Part shown: positions 11,420 through 24,246 of the stretch, piece after piece
Position numbering within the stretch: the first letter of the stretch is position 1
How the letters are laid out: each line of letters starts with the position of its first letter
Assembly (NCBI GenBank): GCA_036426205.1
Contig: CM071568.1
Span: 44,329,982 to 44,393,981, forward strand
DNA length: 64,000 nucleotides
Direction of reading: 5' to 3'
From: Ascaphus truei
Lineage: Eukaryota; Chordata; Amphibia; Anura; Ascaphidae
The notes under the pieces: model-generated
The model's database searches: none
What the model was told of the DNA's origin: nothing
What the model saw: the letters and a program-made list of their open reading frames with translations, nothing else
Made by a program: the position numbers and the translations under genes

Positions 11420-12193
11420 TCTAGCCCATCTTCCCCCCCCATAATCGCAGATCGGGTCCCCTAAGGTGTTCTGGGGTCTGGCTAGGTGTCTCTGTGTAGT
11501 GCATACCTGCTGGCAACAGGAGGGCCCGAGTCTCCCGCAATGACATGGGGGATAACAGGAACAGGTTACTGGGGTGGATGCCTTCGTTCTCGTTCAATGG
11601 TGCAGCGCCTCCATTTATAGTAAGTCCCAGGAATGCGGGGTGGAATCCTTACCACAGAGTTTCCCCACAGGGATGAGAGATTCCAGTCTCACACACGGAT
11701 TATCTTTAAAAGCAGCAGTCTCTTTATTCTCTTGGGCAGCAGCAGCAGCCGACAGGTACAGTTGATGTACAGTCCACTAACTGTTCTCCCTTGTGATGTT
11801 CCTTGCCACCACTCTGGACCAAAGAGCACCCAGAGTGGGGCTAGCTCTTCCCTCACCCTCTATGCAGAGTGAGAGGTATTTGGTTCCACCTCACTAACTG
11901 TAGCTAGATCAGCTCTACTCATGAGCTGATCACTCCTCTCCTCACTAACACACTATCACTACTGTCAGACTGACAGAACACACACTAAATAGGAAATGCA
12001 CTGCTCTTTTATGATCTCAGCAGGCTCCGCCCCTGTGTCTCTTGCTTTGACACAGTCAGGTGACCTACCTCCACCACTAAGGGCAAGTGCTTGAAGTGGG
12101 GGAAACCCATGATAACACCTGGCAACCTGCCCTTACCAGGGATTATACCAGGAGGAGGATAGAACTATAGCCCCATTTCTTACCAGGGCTACA
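11420..12193 (-). mobile_element. solo LTR-like insertion (TCTAGCCC...GGGCTACA) with TGTA duplication
   Basis: 774 bp bounded by TCTAGCCCATC and CCAGGGCTACA. TGTA flanks it on both sides (11416-11419 and 12194-12197). The first two bases are TC rather than TG, a likely point change. A minus-strand AATAAA signal at about 11723 suggests the LTR reads leftward. A Ty3/gypsy-type solo LTR is inferred. Confidence 0.7.
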
Positions 12194-12419
12194 TGTATTT
12201 TACACACAAGGTTCAATTGAAGCTTCAGCTACTTGACATGCTGTATTATCACTGTCTTTTATACTCTCTGTGACACTGCTCGTCATGCAACTAGAACATA
12301 ATAATGGCGTTTTTTCTCTTCTCGCCCTACAGCGGTTGTTGAACAGAACAGAGTTCCAGAAATGATCGGCCAGGATTCCACCACAGTTCACAGACGTAAC
12401 ATTATAAATGCTTCCGAAG

Positions 12420-12800
12420 AATAATTAAATAGCCTGGACTCATGGTTACTGGCCCACACCAACAGTCACATTTACCATGGCCAAGCACTGCCATCTACTG
12501 CAGTCACTCCTTCACCTGCAGAGTCCGAGTCTCCTAACATACCACTAAGGGGGTGATTTATGTCACTCCATTACGGGTTAACAATCCCAAACGGGTTCTA
12601 ACTCCTATTAACATTATGGGATTAACCGCCCATTTGGGTGCATTAACCTCGTAATGGAGCTTGGATTAATCACCCTTTAGATTAAAAACTCTTCGGGGCA
12701 CGGATTTCCTTTTATATGTCTTATGTGTATTAGAATTCCTTGTATCGTCGTTTATCTTTTGTACAGTGCCGAGTACACTGTTGGCGCTATATACATTAAA
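12420..12800 (+). repeat. LINE (L2-type) 3' end interrupted by a MITE
   Basis: TAAATAGCCTGGACTCAT, CCAAGCACTGCCAT and the terminal GTTGGCGCTATATAC block are shared with 40020-40290, so both are 3' tails of one LINE family. A MITE occupies 12546-12678 in the middle of this copy. Confidence 0.6.
12546..12678. mobile_element. short MITE inside the L2 tail
   Basis: The left end AAGGGGGTGATTTATGT and the right end GATTAATCACCCTTT are inverted copies. CTCCATTACGGGTTAA and TTAACCTCGTAATGGAG are mirrored further in. Short, non-coding and non-autonomous; superfamily not determined. Confidence 0.6.
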
Positions 12801-15740
12801 AAATACACACACATCATTGAAAAGCGCTGTGTAACTACAATTCCATTTGTTAAACATGTAAGATAAATCAAGGAATCACACATGCAGCTTTTCATTGTTT
12901 ATTACCAAACGTTCTGCAGCTTTTCTTACAAGATAACCATCTCTGGAGTAGACAGCGCTATTAATATAAACTGCTTTAAGGGAAGCAATGTTTTGCTATA
13001 CACATCATAGTTGTAATAGTTTAGTGATTGAAGATCTGGATTTTTTTTGGGTGGGGGGGGTGGGAATACAAACAGTCACAAAAGCACGGTTGTCATTTCC
13101 TTTTCATCGCTTTCAGTTTTTGTAACCGACATGCTGTAATTTTTATTAAAAAATAAATAGATAAAAGAATATACAGATTTTCATATCAAGACACATGTAG
13201 AACACGCAGAATGTGATTACACCAGTCAACGGGGCCTTCTGTTTTCTAATGATTCCAGGCACATTGTGTAGATCAACTACCTCACTGTCTCACATTTTAA
13301 TCTAGTCTGCAACTGTTAAATACACCCATAACATAGTATATTGTCTCTAACGGTCCATGAAATATCTGTAAATATAACGTGGAACCATGTATTGATATTA
13401 TAAGGGACATACAGGTAACAAAATATTATTTCTTTGTGAAACATTTTATAACTAAATAAATTATATTTCTATTTATTTCAAATATGGTTCATTTCAAATA
13501 ATTCATGGAGCATTTGAATGGTAAAGGATTCTTTTCTGTTCTAATACTTCTGCAGTCAGGTTGAACTGTGTTTTGTTAAATGCAGGGAGTATTAAAAAAA
13601 AAAAAAAACCTGCAAGAATATGCAAAAATAAAGTGTGAGGAAAAAGACTGAAGTTATTCAAATGGATTACACCCTTTGTATCGGCTGTCTGTAGTAGAGC
13701 TGTAATGCCTTGTAGTTTGGACATACTGTCCCTGTAGAGGATAAATACAAGTAAAGCTGTTGTCTCTACGGGCTTCAAAGTAAAAATCAGGTGAACACAT
13801 TCTGAAAAAGACTTTAATTATTTGCATGACAATTTAATAAATGAAAAAACAAACAGAAAAAACAAAAAACTAATTGAACACAAAGATGTACCTGCTTACT
13901 CTAGCCCACCCAAAAAGTCATAAAGATAACAAGGGAGGAGAAAGTGGGCCTGTGCCTGTGCAAACTCATGTTCAGCACAGTACAAAAGGGTTCAGGTAAA
14001 GTTAGTCTCCTAAGAAGGACAAAAAAAAATTCAAAATCTGGTTACTACCAGAAGTGCGCTAAAAGTCATCTTATCTTTATAAATATCAATAAAAACACAA
14101 GCACAAATCCCAAACGGCCGTATTTCTTTATCATTAAAGTGTGTTAAAAACCATAGACCCACTCAAACACAAAGACAGGGGCTTTTCAGTGGGTAGAAGG
14201 CAACTTCACTCCCAGGCTTCCCACTGAACGCAGACCACTGCAAGAGGCGTTCAGATGATCCTTTTGCACCGCGGTGTATTAGCGCCTACGTGACCGCAAC
14301 CGCCCATCACTATAACGTTGCGTTTCATGCATTGGGCGTTGTGTTCCACTCACTCTCAGCCTTCTCCAAAAGGTTGAATACGCTGACCTCGAGCACCACC
14401 AGTAGATCACTACACTGATGAAAGACCAATGTGTACCCCTATGGTGTTTCATAGCAAATGGTACTGCCTTATGTTATTTTTTCCTTTTCTTAGGTTTTGC
14501 TAATTCAGAAGGACGTAGCAAGAGGAAATCAAACCCCATGTTACATTTTCATGGCTACAAACAAATAAAAAAATAAAATGTGTTATAATATATTATATAT
14601 ATATATATTATACATTATACTGTACATACAAACAGTGCAACTTTAAACAATTATCTAGACCAATTTGAAAATTCTATTGAAATACTACACACATAAAGAG
14701 GTGTTAACCCTTAAAATCTAACTTTCCCTATTGAGCCTGCTGCCACATAGGTGCACGGCTCCACAGATGCGCAAAAGTGAATGCCAGAAGAATGACCAAG
14801 GCGCAAAAAATATATAGGGAAGAGAAGACCAAGAGGAGAACAATCATAGGGTAGTACAGTATGTTCAAACAAATGTGCCTAGTTGATGGTAAAATATGCA
14901 CTCACAGTTTTATAAATAAATGCCTTTATCCACCACTGGGACCAGGAACTCTGCTTAAAATCTTCCTAGAGACAGCAGAGATCCTTCACACCCTCCAAAC
15001 AACTCCAGTAACAGGATCCCACGATTAGAATCAGTACCCTGGACACACAGCCTCCGTCTCAAGGACAGGTCACATGCAAGAGGTAAGGTAGGGAAAACAA
15101 TATAGTGTAAAATTGTGTAATAAAAGTTCATATAAGATACCTCACAGGTAGTAAACTCACACTGAGTATAAAAAGCGCAGTTGAGAGATTCTCTCACACT
15201 CAATGCTGCTCCGGTACCAGTGTCTGCAATCACTTCCGCATCACATGATCGCATCACAGTCTCATGAGATCTCGGTTCCGCTATCGCTGCTGTGGACCCC
15301 AGTTCTGTAGTGGACTTCGGACATCAATCTCTCATTCTGGACACTTTCTCTTCTCTCTCTTCCATACATACATATACATACATACATACACACACAAAAA
15401 ACAATTCAGTTTAAATATATATAATTAAAAGGTGTCTGATTTGTTTTTTAAGGCAAAAAAAGTGACAAGTACCCAGATTTAAATGAACACACTCACCTTT
15501 ATTCCTCCCCCCCTTTCATATACAGGTGGGAAGAAGGATGTCTCCAGATGTGAACCACGTTTATTTCAGCACTGAGGAACCCCTGGTTTCTGAGATAGTT
15601 AGCAGGGAAACTGGCGACGGTACTTCATGGAGTTCAGAACTCCCGTGTTACACGTGCTATTGGGAAGACACGACAGATGACGTGGCGGATCCCGGTTGGT
15701 GTCGTAGGAGTTTTAGATCTCCATTTTAACCTGGAGGGGA
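12801..15740. other. no gene recognised
   Basis: AT-rich sequence with (TA)n near 14590 and (CATA)n near 15365. The 14950-15350 part has the look of another dispersed repeat, but I cannot assign it. No coding homology. Confidence 0.5.
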
Positions 15741-16139
15741 ATGTACTTGTGTCAGCAGCACGCTCCCTGTAAATATCTTTGGAAGCAGGGGCTCCAGGGA
15801 GCTAAAATTAACAATATTCAGCTCCAGAGACTCCCTGCTTCCTATCTATATATAAAAAAAAGAAGAAGGATGTTCAGGTCATCAGGGGCCGGCCTGTGAC
15901 CATGTGATCACTACTCCAAACAATCATGTTGTCTTGTTAAAGAAGACCACTGGCACTTGCCACCTTCCTCCTGCAGTAAAGGGGAGTTAACCACTATCTC
16001 TTGTATTGTGGGAGGTCTCTCTTATTTAAGATACCCTCCTCTTTACCCCTTTGGTTCTCTGACTGGGAGAGAGGTGAACAGTTGGAGTGGTCATCATTGG
16101 GACAGAGCCATATAACAAATGAAAGCACATACAAACATG

Positions 16140-17400
16140 ATTCAACATTCAATATCTATGTGTGAAGAAGTATGTGACCCTTTAGATTCATTACCTGGTG
16201 GCGCACCCTTGAGCAGCAATGACTTAAACTAAGCATTTCCTGTAACTGCTGGTCAGTCTCTCAGGTCGATTTTGAGGAATTTGGGCCCATTCCTCCTTAA
16301 AAGAACTGATTCAACTCAGTGACATTTTAGGACATCCTTGCATAGACAGGTCGTTGCAGGTCCTGACACAACATTTCGATGGGGTTAGGTCCGGACTTTG
16401 ACTAGGCAATTCTAAAATGTGGAATTTCTTCTTCTGTCGCCATTCTTTTGTAGATCTACTTGTATGTTTAGGATCATTGTCTTGTTGCATGAACAACTTT
16501 CACTTCAGCTTCAGCTCACAGACGGATGTCCTGATTTTCTCCTCTAAAACCTTTTAATACAATGCAGAATTCATGGTTGTGACAATGATGACAAGCTGTC
16601 CAGGTCCAGAGGAAGGAAAGCAGCCCCAAAGCATGACACTCCCACCACCATGCTTGACGGTTGGAGGTTCTTCTATTCGAATGCATTGTTTGGTTTTCGC
16701 CAAACATAGCATGTCTCATTGAGCACAAAAAGTTCTACCTTTAACTTGTCTTTAAAGACAACATTGTTCCAGAAGTCTTGTGGATCATCTCTGTGCTCTT
16801 TGGCAAACTTAAGATGGGTAGCAATGCTCTTTTTAGAGAGCTGTAGTTACCGCTTGTCTATCCGTCCATGAACACCATTCTTGTTTAGTCTTTTTCTAAT
16901 AGTTGAGTCATGAACACTCACATTAGCCAAGGCTAGAGTGGCCTGCAGATCCTTAGATGTTACTCTGGGGTTCTTTGTGACTTACTGGATGATTTGCCAG
17001 TTTGTTCTTGGACAGATTTTGGTAAGATGAGCGTTTCTGGGTAGAGTGACTATGGTCTTGAACTTTCTCCATTTGTAGACTGTCTGCAAGTGGATTGATG
17101 GAGCCCCAAATCCTTAGAATTGGTTTTGTAACTCTTTCAAGACTGATGAGCATCAATAACTGCTTTTCTGAGGTCCTCTGAGATTTCTTTTGAGTGTAGC
17201 ATGACGTATTTCCAAACTCACAAAGTTTCTCATCTTTAAATTGGGCGGGGCCTCCCAAACATGAAGATCTACCTAATTAAACACCTGATTCTAAGTATCC
17301 CCTTTAATTTAGCTTATAAAACCAGAGTTTCACTTACTTTTGCACATACCCTGACTCAATTACTCGTTTGTCTAATTCATATATCATTTTTGTTAAATTT
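16140..17400 (-). pseudogene. decayed Tc1/mariner transposon with broken transposase
   Basis: Tc1-family elements move by cut and paste at TA sites through a DD34E transposase. On the minus strand 16311-16496 encodes [16 protein letters not shown] followed by [12 protein letters not shown], the conserved block around the second catalytic Asp. The segment at 16516-16728 covers the region containing HGGGS-like residues, now frameshifted. The segment at 16953-17258 corresponds to the N-terminal helix-turn-helix region in a disrupted frame. Nucleotide order matches vertebrate Tc1 elements throughout, including the GAGGACCTCAGAAAAGC and CATCAATCCACTT regions. Frameshifts and stops make it inactive. 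The ends (about 16140 and 17400) are degraded and no clear terminal inverted repeat or TA duplication could be fixed. Confidence 0.85.
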
Positions 17401-17404
17401 GTGG

Positions 17405-17668
17405 TTTAAACTGTTTATATATACTCGGTGTATGTGGTTACTGTATGTGGGTCCTGTGTCAGGGGTTATTCTACACTCTAGGATCCTGCACAGGTGGAGG
17501 CGCTGTAAATACATTCTAGGATACACCCCAGGTTCCCATCAGCGGAGGCTCAGGCCTCCTGTGAACCTGACAGGTATTGCATCACACCTGGTAATGCATG
17601 TAGATTTCCCCACAGGGTCCCTATCTGAGATTGGGAGGGGGGGGGGAGGTGGGGGAGTGTGTGTTACA
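17405..17668. mobile_element. 3' fragment of a family A LTR
   Basis: GTATGTGGGTCCTGTGT, CACAGGTGGAGGCGCTG, TCACCCCAGG-like and GTGAACCTGACAGGTAT blocks occur in the same order at 56480-56700, and the fragment ends with GTGTTACA at 17668. Only the last quarter of the LTR is present, abutting the Tc1 relic. Confidence 0.6.
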
Positions 17669-17806
17669 TAAGAAAAGACTGGTTTTTATTCAAGAAGGTT
17701 CTCATGGAAAAAATATGGAGTTTCCGTAATTATCATTAGTGTTCACAAACATTTTCTCGTCACTGTAGATAGATAGATGAATAGGACACACACATATACA
17801 TACACA

Positions 17807-17999
17807 AATGAAAACCTAAGTATTCATAGCATCAGCAGCGGACACAAAAAGGTAATTTAAAAAATTGACCCATAACACAATCAATTAACCCAAAGGGATT
17901 CAAGAAATGTCAGGTAACCGTTTGTATTATAGGTCAATAAACACCTTTAATCACCTTTTTGTGTCCAGTGCCGATACTAGGATTACTTCGGTTTTCATT
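17807..17999. mobile_element. MITE with about 50-bp imperfect terminal inverted repeats
   Basis: The left end AATGAAAACCTAAGTATTCA through GGACACAAAAAGG mirrors the right end CCTTTTTGTGTCC through GGTTTTCATT, with several mismatches. Non-coding interior of about 90 bp. Confidence 0.65.
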
Positions 18000-18261
18000 A
18001 GTTTTTCCTAAATGACTTTTTTTTTTTTTTTTTTTTTAAAGAAGCATGGAAACTGCATTATACAGCATTAATTTTGCTGCCATTCATCCGATGTTCTGCT
18101 ATATATCATACATATGCTTGAATTTATGGTTTAAACCTGAACTTGTTAATATTTAAAGTAGTAAAATACATGTAATGTTCTTTGTTACAGAAAAGCAGAC
18201 GTGTAGTATATACATTAATGGGAATGAGGAAGAGAAGAGGAAGATTAGCCAACATTCAATA

Positions 18262-18495
18262 CAGCTCAACCCCGTTATAAACGTGATCCGTTACAACGCA
18301 ATTCCGCTTATAACGCGATGCAAGCGTGGCTCCCAATTTTCGTATTTATGAATACTTTACAACACGATTACTGGTATCTTAAATACTTTATTGTACAATG
18401 CATACAATTGTACATTATTTCTAACGCGATTCACTTATAGCACGATGTGATTCTTTGGACCCCAAGCACAACGCTATAAAAAGGGGGTTGAGCTG
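18262..18495. mobile_element. MITE, TA-flanked (CAGCTCAACCCC...GGGGTTGAGCTG)
   Basis: Perfect 12-bp terminal inverted repeats lie inside a TA duplication (18260-18261 and 18496-18497). The interior contains repeated TTATAACGCGAT-type motifs. TA targeting points to Tc1/mariner-driven mobility. Confidence 0.8.
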
Positions 18496-19267
18496 TACTA
18501 ACTTCCTATTGTACCAAAATAAATTCATTTTAAAGATAGTATTGACTTTTGGTAAGGCAGGGTAACAAACTGGTGACTGACCCATTTTGTTTCAGTATTT
18601 CCTTATGAACCACAAAAAAAAAATTGTTGGAAATAAAATTATCAAATATTATCCACAGGGCTAGTTAATTGAAATGAGAATGGTAGGGACACATGAGAAT
18701 GTATGATGCTCTAAACCAAAGAGCATGAATGTTAGGGCTGGCATGTTGGTGTTAAGCGGTTAGCAAAACCTTTCCCTATATGCAACATCATTAAAAAAAG
18801 GCAGACTGGGCAACCTTCGTTCAATTGTGTCATTGTTTTCTCTCGTCAATCTGTGCATCTCTAATCTAAATTGGAATGCTAGTCAACACAGCCAAATAAA
18901 AAGAGGCAAGCCGTCTACTAATTTGGAACATTTTGCCGTCATGCTAAACTGGGCTAAACATATCCTACAAAATGTAATCCTACAAATATCCTACAAATGT
19001 GATCCCTCTGCGAAATTAGAACATTGCGACTCAAGATGATACAGTAGATACTATGCCCAGGCATTTTTTTGCGAGGGAACTCAGGATAACTGTCCGAAGT
19101 GAAATTCATCATTTTTAATAGCCATTCACTCACATGGCCACCATTTAGTGGTAATGGATATCGCACTTCATTGAATAAAACCCATAACGTACAGAGGAAG
19201 AGAATAAGGAGAGGTATGCAAAAATATATTTCACAGATTACAATTTAATGTCATGTAACATGTGCAC

Positions 19268-19310
19268 AACATACATACATACATACATACATACATACAT
19301 ACATACATGC
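19268..19310. repeat. (CATA)n microsatellite
   Basis: About ten tandem CATA units. Confidence 0.9.
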
Positions 19311-19589
19311 TTATATGGTGTGGTGGGAGTTGGAATTTTTTTTTAGTGGATAGAACTGGTGAATGCTTACATTCACTTCCACATTTCTTTTTTGTCTCAG
19401 GACTTTGAAGGATCTCCTGTTAAGCAAGGCGTTTTATTTACATTTGGGCCTGGCCAAGGAAGCTGACATTTACATAGGCAACATTACACAATCATGCAAA
19501 TATAGGGACACACATTAGGATTTGAAGGTTTAGTTGTATCCGGATTAAGATTCTAACTTGAATAAAGCACATTTAACAAATGTGCTCTA

Positions 19590-19640
19590 TTAACTGGTGT
19601 CTTGTTCCTCTTATTTTCTGTAGAAAACGGGAAATAAGAG
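19590..19640. repeat. short hairpin
   Basis: GTTCCTCTTATTTTC and GGAAATAAGAGGAAC form a stem of about 15 bp with a loop of about 11 nt. No other context. Confidence 0.5.
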
Positions 19641-21290
19641 GAACAATACAAAAATATTAGATAGAAATAAAACTACAAAATATATATGTGACTCCTGCTA
19701 CTTGTATAATGTATTTAAATGCATTTTGGGCCCTAATTATGAAGTGGTGCCATGCTATAAAATACTTTCCAGTGCTGTTGCCCCATTACAGCCCATTCAA
19801 TTGAATGGGCCATCAGGTACCTTCCGGAGGTATCTTATGGCTTGGCATCACTTAGTAAATATTGGCCAGAGGGCTTTATTTTATATCTGCCAAAGCAGCC
19901 GATTGCATCGTTTTTGGCCCAAATTCCCCATGACTTAAATGCGAAGTATCAGAGGAAAACAGACGCTTTGGTGGATGTAGAACAAGCCCTTTAGTAGTAA
20001 CATGCAACAGCAATATTTAGCAAAGAAAGAAACTAATCCTATATATGTGTCTGTGTACATGTAAAGTGACAGAGTCATGAATTCTGTATGCTCAACTGAG
20101 GTGCAGTATGTGTGCTTTTCAGCATGCAGGCGGTTACACTCCTTCGGAGAGGCTAGCTGCTGGTGCAGCTAATTAAGGCAGACTGAACTCCTGACTGCAA
20201 AGGGGTTCAAAAGGCAGTCAGAAAGCTGCCATGACGAAGAGACTTTTCCCAACCACGAAGGCTGCTGGTTGCAATCTGCTGAGGGAGCCGAGCTGTCTGC
20301 ACTGAAGGTGTCACAGTTCCAGAGGGATTTCCTGGAGCCTCCTGGGAGGGATTCCCAGCACCACAGCTAAGGAAAATGTATTCTTTATACAGCACAGATC
20401 AAACAATTGAAAAACAGAAATACTGCGTCTTCCAACTCTAAACCATGTTTAGGAGATGCTTTTTCTGTGTGTTCCCTTTCCACTGAAGCATAAATAGTAA
20501 ACACTTGGGAGCATATTTAATAGGCTGTGAAGCAGTCTGATTTGAGTGGAGCTGGAAATGCTGTAACAAGTAGATGGCTTCACAACATGTCTCATAGAAG
20601 CATGTTAGTGACTAACAAGGACAGGAGAACTCCCCAATGTACTTGTCCTCTTTGTAGACACCAAACTAAAAGGAATTGTAGGCCTCGTGGCAAAATGAAC
20701 AGATGCCCTCAATCCCCTGCCTCCATAATGCATTCCCAAATTGCACACTTTAACTAAACAATCTTAAATGCACATTTTAACACAATGCATAAACACTATT
20801 TTACCCTTGTATGTTGGTGTGTGCACTGTGTGTTGCTGTGCACACATTTACTTGCATAACAGCTGTACATGTTAAAAACACATCTCAGCTGCTACATGGG
20901 TGGGGAAGGAGTGACCGTCTTTACATTATTCTCCCAGTGAAGGCAACACCATTGGCAAAGGGGTTGACAACACTTTTTACCACCAGCAATCTTTCAGACA
21001 ATCTGAGATTGATCACTTTATCCTTTAATTAGACATATAAACAGTGCTACATTTATGATTTAGAAAGAAAAAAAAAATCACGTTTTAGTCCAGCAAAAAT
21101 ATGAGACATTTATATTCTAGCAATTCCATTTTATCCAAGCTCAGTGTTTTTCTGCATTCTGCCTGAGCGGCTCTGCCCTAGAGCAATGCTGGCATTCAAT
21201 AAAACATAACAGAGCGAGGGGAACTACTCAAAAAGGCAAACAAGGAAAGTTACATTCTAAACTAAAATAAACATAGAGGGAACACTTTTG
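19641..21290. other. no gene recognised
   Basis: Mixed unique-looking sequence. The 20140-20390 part is GC-richer and may be an LTR fragment, but I found no paired ends. Confidence 0.45.
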
Positions 21291-21299
21291 CATTAGCTG

Positions 21300-22007
21300 T
21301 GTAGCACCTGTTCCCACCTCCCACGGGAGATCTGGCCACTACATGGGTATTTCCCTGGTACTGTAGCTCATCTGCTGATCTGCTGGTTAATGGAGGTCTG
21401 AGTTGCTCCACAGATGTTGTGTGGAGCAGCAACAGGGCAGGCTTTACCTTCTCAGGGTGCAGTGCCTCCATCCCATGAGGATTCTGCTGTAAGCAGGATG
21501 ATCCCCACAGGCAATTCTCCTTCACAATGACCACACATTATTGCTGGTACAACAGAATCTTTATTGGGTAGACAGCATGGCATCATCTCCATTCCTTGGA
21601 GCAGGCCCCAGGGGCTTGAGGCCCCAAGAGTCCCTCCTAATCTGCTTCACCCTCTTGCAGGGAAAAGGTTATCACACCATACCACACAGCTCAGCCCAGC
21701 CCAGCCCTATTAAATTTTGTGGAGTGTCAGCTTTTATACCCAGGGGGAAGGGCTAGTAACCCTGCCCCATAACAGGGCAGGTCCAGGTACTGAAAGGCAT
21801 CACACCATATACATGTGACCCAGTCAGTACCCTCCCTGGGTATGACACTCTAACTGCCGGTAGGCCTGCCCCTGAACAACATAGTACCCATCCAGGATGC
21901 AACTGCATAGGCCCTGCGCAGGAGTTTAACCCCAACACTGCCTGTTCCTATCAGGACTTATAGTATTGAGAGCTGTGGAACGATATAGCCAGCAGCACTT
22001 GGCTACA
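21300..22007 (-). mobile_element. solo LTR-like insertion (TGTAGCACC...TTGGCTACA)
   Basis: 708 bp with TG...CA ends and a TGTAGC/GCTACA inverted repeat. Flanks are GCTG and TCTG, a 3 of 4 match for a target duplication. A minus-strand AATAAAG at about 21560 suggests leftward reading. No internal region. Confidence 0.65.
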
Positions 22008-23360
22008 TCTGTATTACACAGTGTTGGTTTTAATTCAAGTTTTTGATCAATCTTGCTAAAAGAACTGGAAATCAGCGAGATCAGCTTTATAATGGTTTCT
22101 TTACTGCCTTCACTGCCAGAAATACATTGCTTTGCAATGTGTTGCTAGCCCACCTGGCAATGAAGGTGTTAATCTATTACTGTGTTTTATTAAATTAATC
22201 TGTTATCAGTGGGTACTCCAAAAATTAGATTTTCTTCTAGTGCGACAGGGCAGATTTATATTTTAAATATACCCGTAGTAAAAGCAGTGTATTCAGGGAA
22301 GATAAATACAGCTTCCAAAACAGTATGGTGATAATAAAGTAACTGAGAGAACATGAAAACTCCTTACCACAAAGTATTAATGGGTTCAACGCCTGAAGCT
22401 CACCTTGATAATCCCAGTATTGGTTTCTGATAAGATACCCACTTCACCAGTTGTCCATATTGATACTGCATTTATACTGGATATTAGATGCTGAAAACAT
22501 GTTCTGTTAAAATTATATATGCCATTTAATAGAATACTATGAAAGCTATTGCTACTGTATGGCAACTACTATCGAAAGAATTAGTCAAAGTTCGCCCTTC
22601 CAATTTCCAACGGTGTACAAGTGTGAGATGAGCTACAGTGATATCACTGATGGTTGTAAGGGAGAAGCACTATAATGGAACTTCCCACTATGGTATAAAC
22701 TTTGACTGTCTTTAAAGCAACCCACACACAACCAATAATTAATCTATTCATTATATTTTGTATCTGTTTAAATCAGCAGTCCAAGCTGCTGTTTTATTTC
22801 TTCCTTTTTAATATGTGCATCAATTCAATCCACACAATGATAAGTAATTAGCAAAATTGCAGATCAATACGTTCTCCTGTGATCGATCGGCTAAGATTTG
22901 GCTCGGGTGTTCACTAAATGACTGCAGAGGAGTATTGACTCAGTATCTGTGACCTTGTAAATTGTTGCTATGGAAACAAAAAATGCTTGTTACATTACAA
23001 TACTTTAAAAATGTCAGCTATTTTTACATGTTTTATACATTGTGTGAACAGGAGGGACTCCAGGTGGAGGCTTGCCACCAAGATTTAGTCTGGTGTCCCA
23101 GCCTTTCTGTGAGATGGAAAAGGCTGCAAACAGAAGTTTGAGATATTTGGCAGGTAACGTGTGTTCTGAACTCATGCTTCATTTTTTCCCTCTCATTTTT
23201 CCTCATCAAAATGAATTATTGCATTGGATGCATACGGTAAAGGAAGGAACATAATTAACAAGCTGCACTGCAGCAAACAGCACTGTATTGTTTTACATGT
23301 TTGAATTCTCAGCTATTAGACCAATAATTGTACTGCTCATATTATTTATCATTATTATTA
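22008..23360. other. no feature recognised
   Basis: AT-rich, low-repeat sequence. It is one of the few stretches where a conserved grhl2 intronic enhancer could lie, but nothing in the sequence shows it directly. Confidence 0.4.
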
Positions 23361-23364
23361 TTAT

Positions 23365-23520
23365 CAGTGGTCGACAAATCACCAAAAAATCTACTCGCCG
23401 AACAAAAAAATCTACTCGCCACCTAGTACCACACGTGTGCTGCTTGGGCCACTAGGAGCTCGCCACGATGTTAAATCCACTCGCCCGGGGCGTGCAAATG
23501 TATAGGTTTGTCGAACACCG
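23365..23520. mobile_element. MITE inserted in an ATT microsatellite
   Basis: CAGTGGTCGACAAAT on the left mirrors TTTGTCGAACACCG on the right. ATTATT tracts flank both sides. Two internal AAATCTACTCGCC repeats are visible. A CAG-type end suggests hAT. Confidence 0.6.
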
Positions 23521-23925
23521 ATTATTATTATTATTATTATATGGAAGTTTTCTGGAGCTAAACTGCACAAAATTCAGCTCTGGGCTCCTCCTCAACATAT
23601 CTGCGTTTAATTCCCCCAGACCTGATTTTTTGCCATATGGCAATAAAAATTCCACCTGGGTCACCCTTATGACAGCTTCAATGCTATTGGAACATGACGT
23701 CGATTCCATTTTACAGCCAGATTTTTACCAGTAAATAAAAAGACAAATATCTTGGGAACCAGGGAAGGGGGCTCACAGGATTAAGGATATAATTGTATAT
23801 CCGCCATTAAGGCGTTTGTTCAGTGGCCAATAATGTTCATATACTACAAAGTGGATTTTAAGTTGCTCCGGGTAAATTCTCTAGCACAAAATGTGTGTGT
23901 GGATATATATCCTAATATATATGTA

Positions 23926-24246
23926 TTAATCATGTGAGCCCCCTAAGATTGCTGCTGAACTCAAACGATAGCGACTTACAATCTCCTCCTCACTCATCCC
24001 ATCTAACAGGGTTCTCTCCCTGTACAGACGCGGACGAGGCACAACTTGTCTCCTCTGTCTTCTCCTCTGATCTCCTGTCCCTCTACCTGTCCCTCGGCCT
24101 GTCCCTCTCCCTGTCCCTGTCGTATCCGCGTGACTGTCCCTGTCACTGTCCCTCGGTGTGTCCCTCCCTTGCCCTATATGATTGTCTTCATCATCAAGCA
24201 TGTCATAGAAAAGAATGTTCCTCCGTCTCCTAAACAATCTCAACAT
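23926..24246 (-). pseudogene. truncated PIF/Harbinger transposase, N-terminal fragment
   Basis: Harbinger transposases are DDE nucleases that insert at 3-bp TWA sites. The 106-codon minus-strand frame starts MLRLFRRRRN, has Arg/Gly/Thr repeats (GTGRGTGRGTGRGTG) and ends with YRERTLLDGMSEEEIVSRYR then LSSAAIL. That is the conserved region just ahead of the helix-turn-helix in Harbinger proteins. Homology stops abruptly near 23937, so the DDE domain is missing. The frame follows a 1.3-kb untranslated leader that ends in a terminal sequence at 25582. The Arg-rich insert is unusual for the family and may be repeat expansion. Confidence 0.6.
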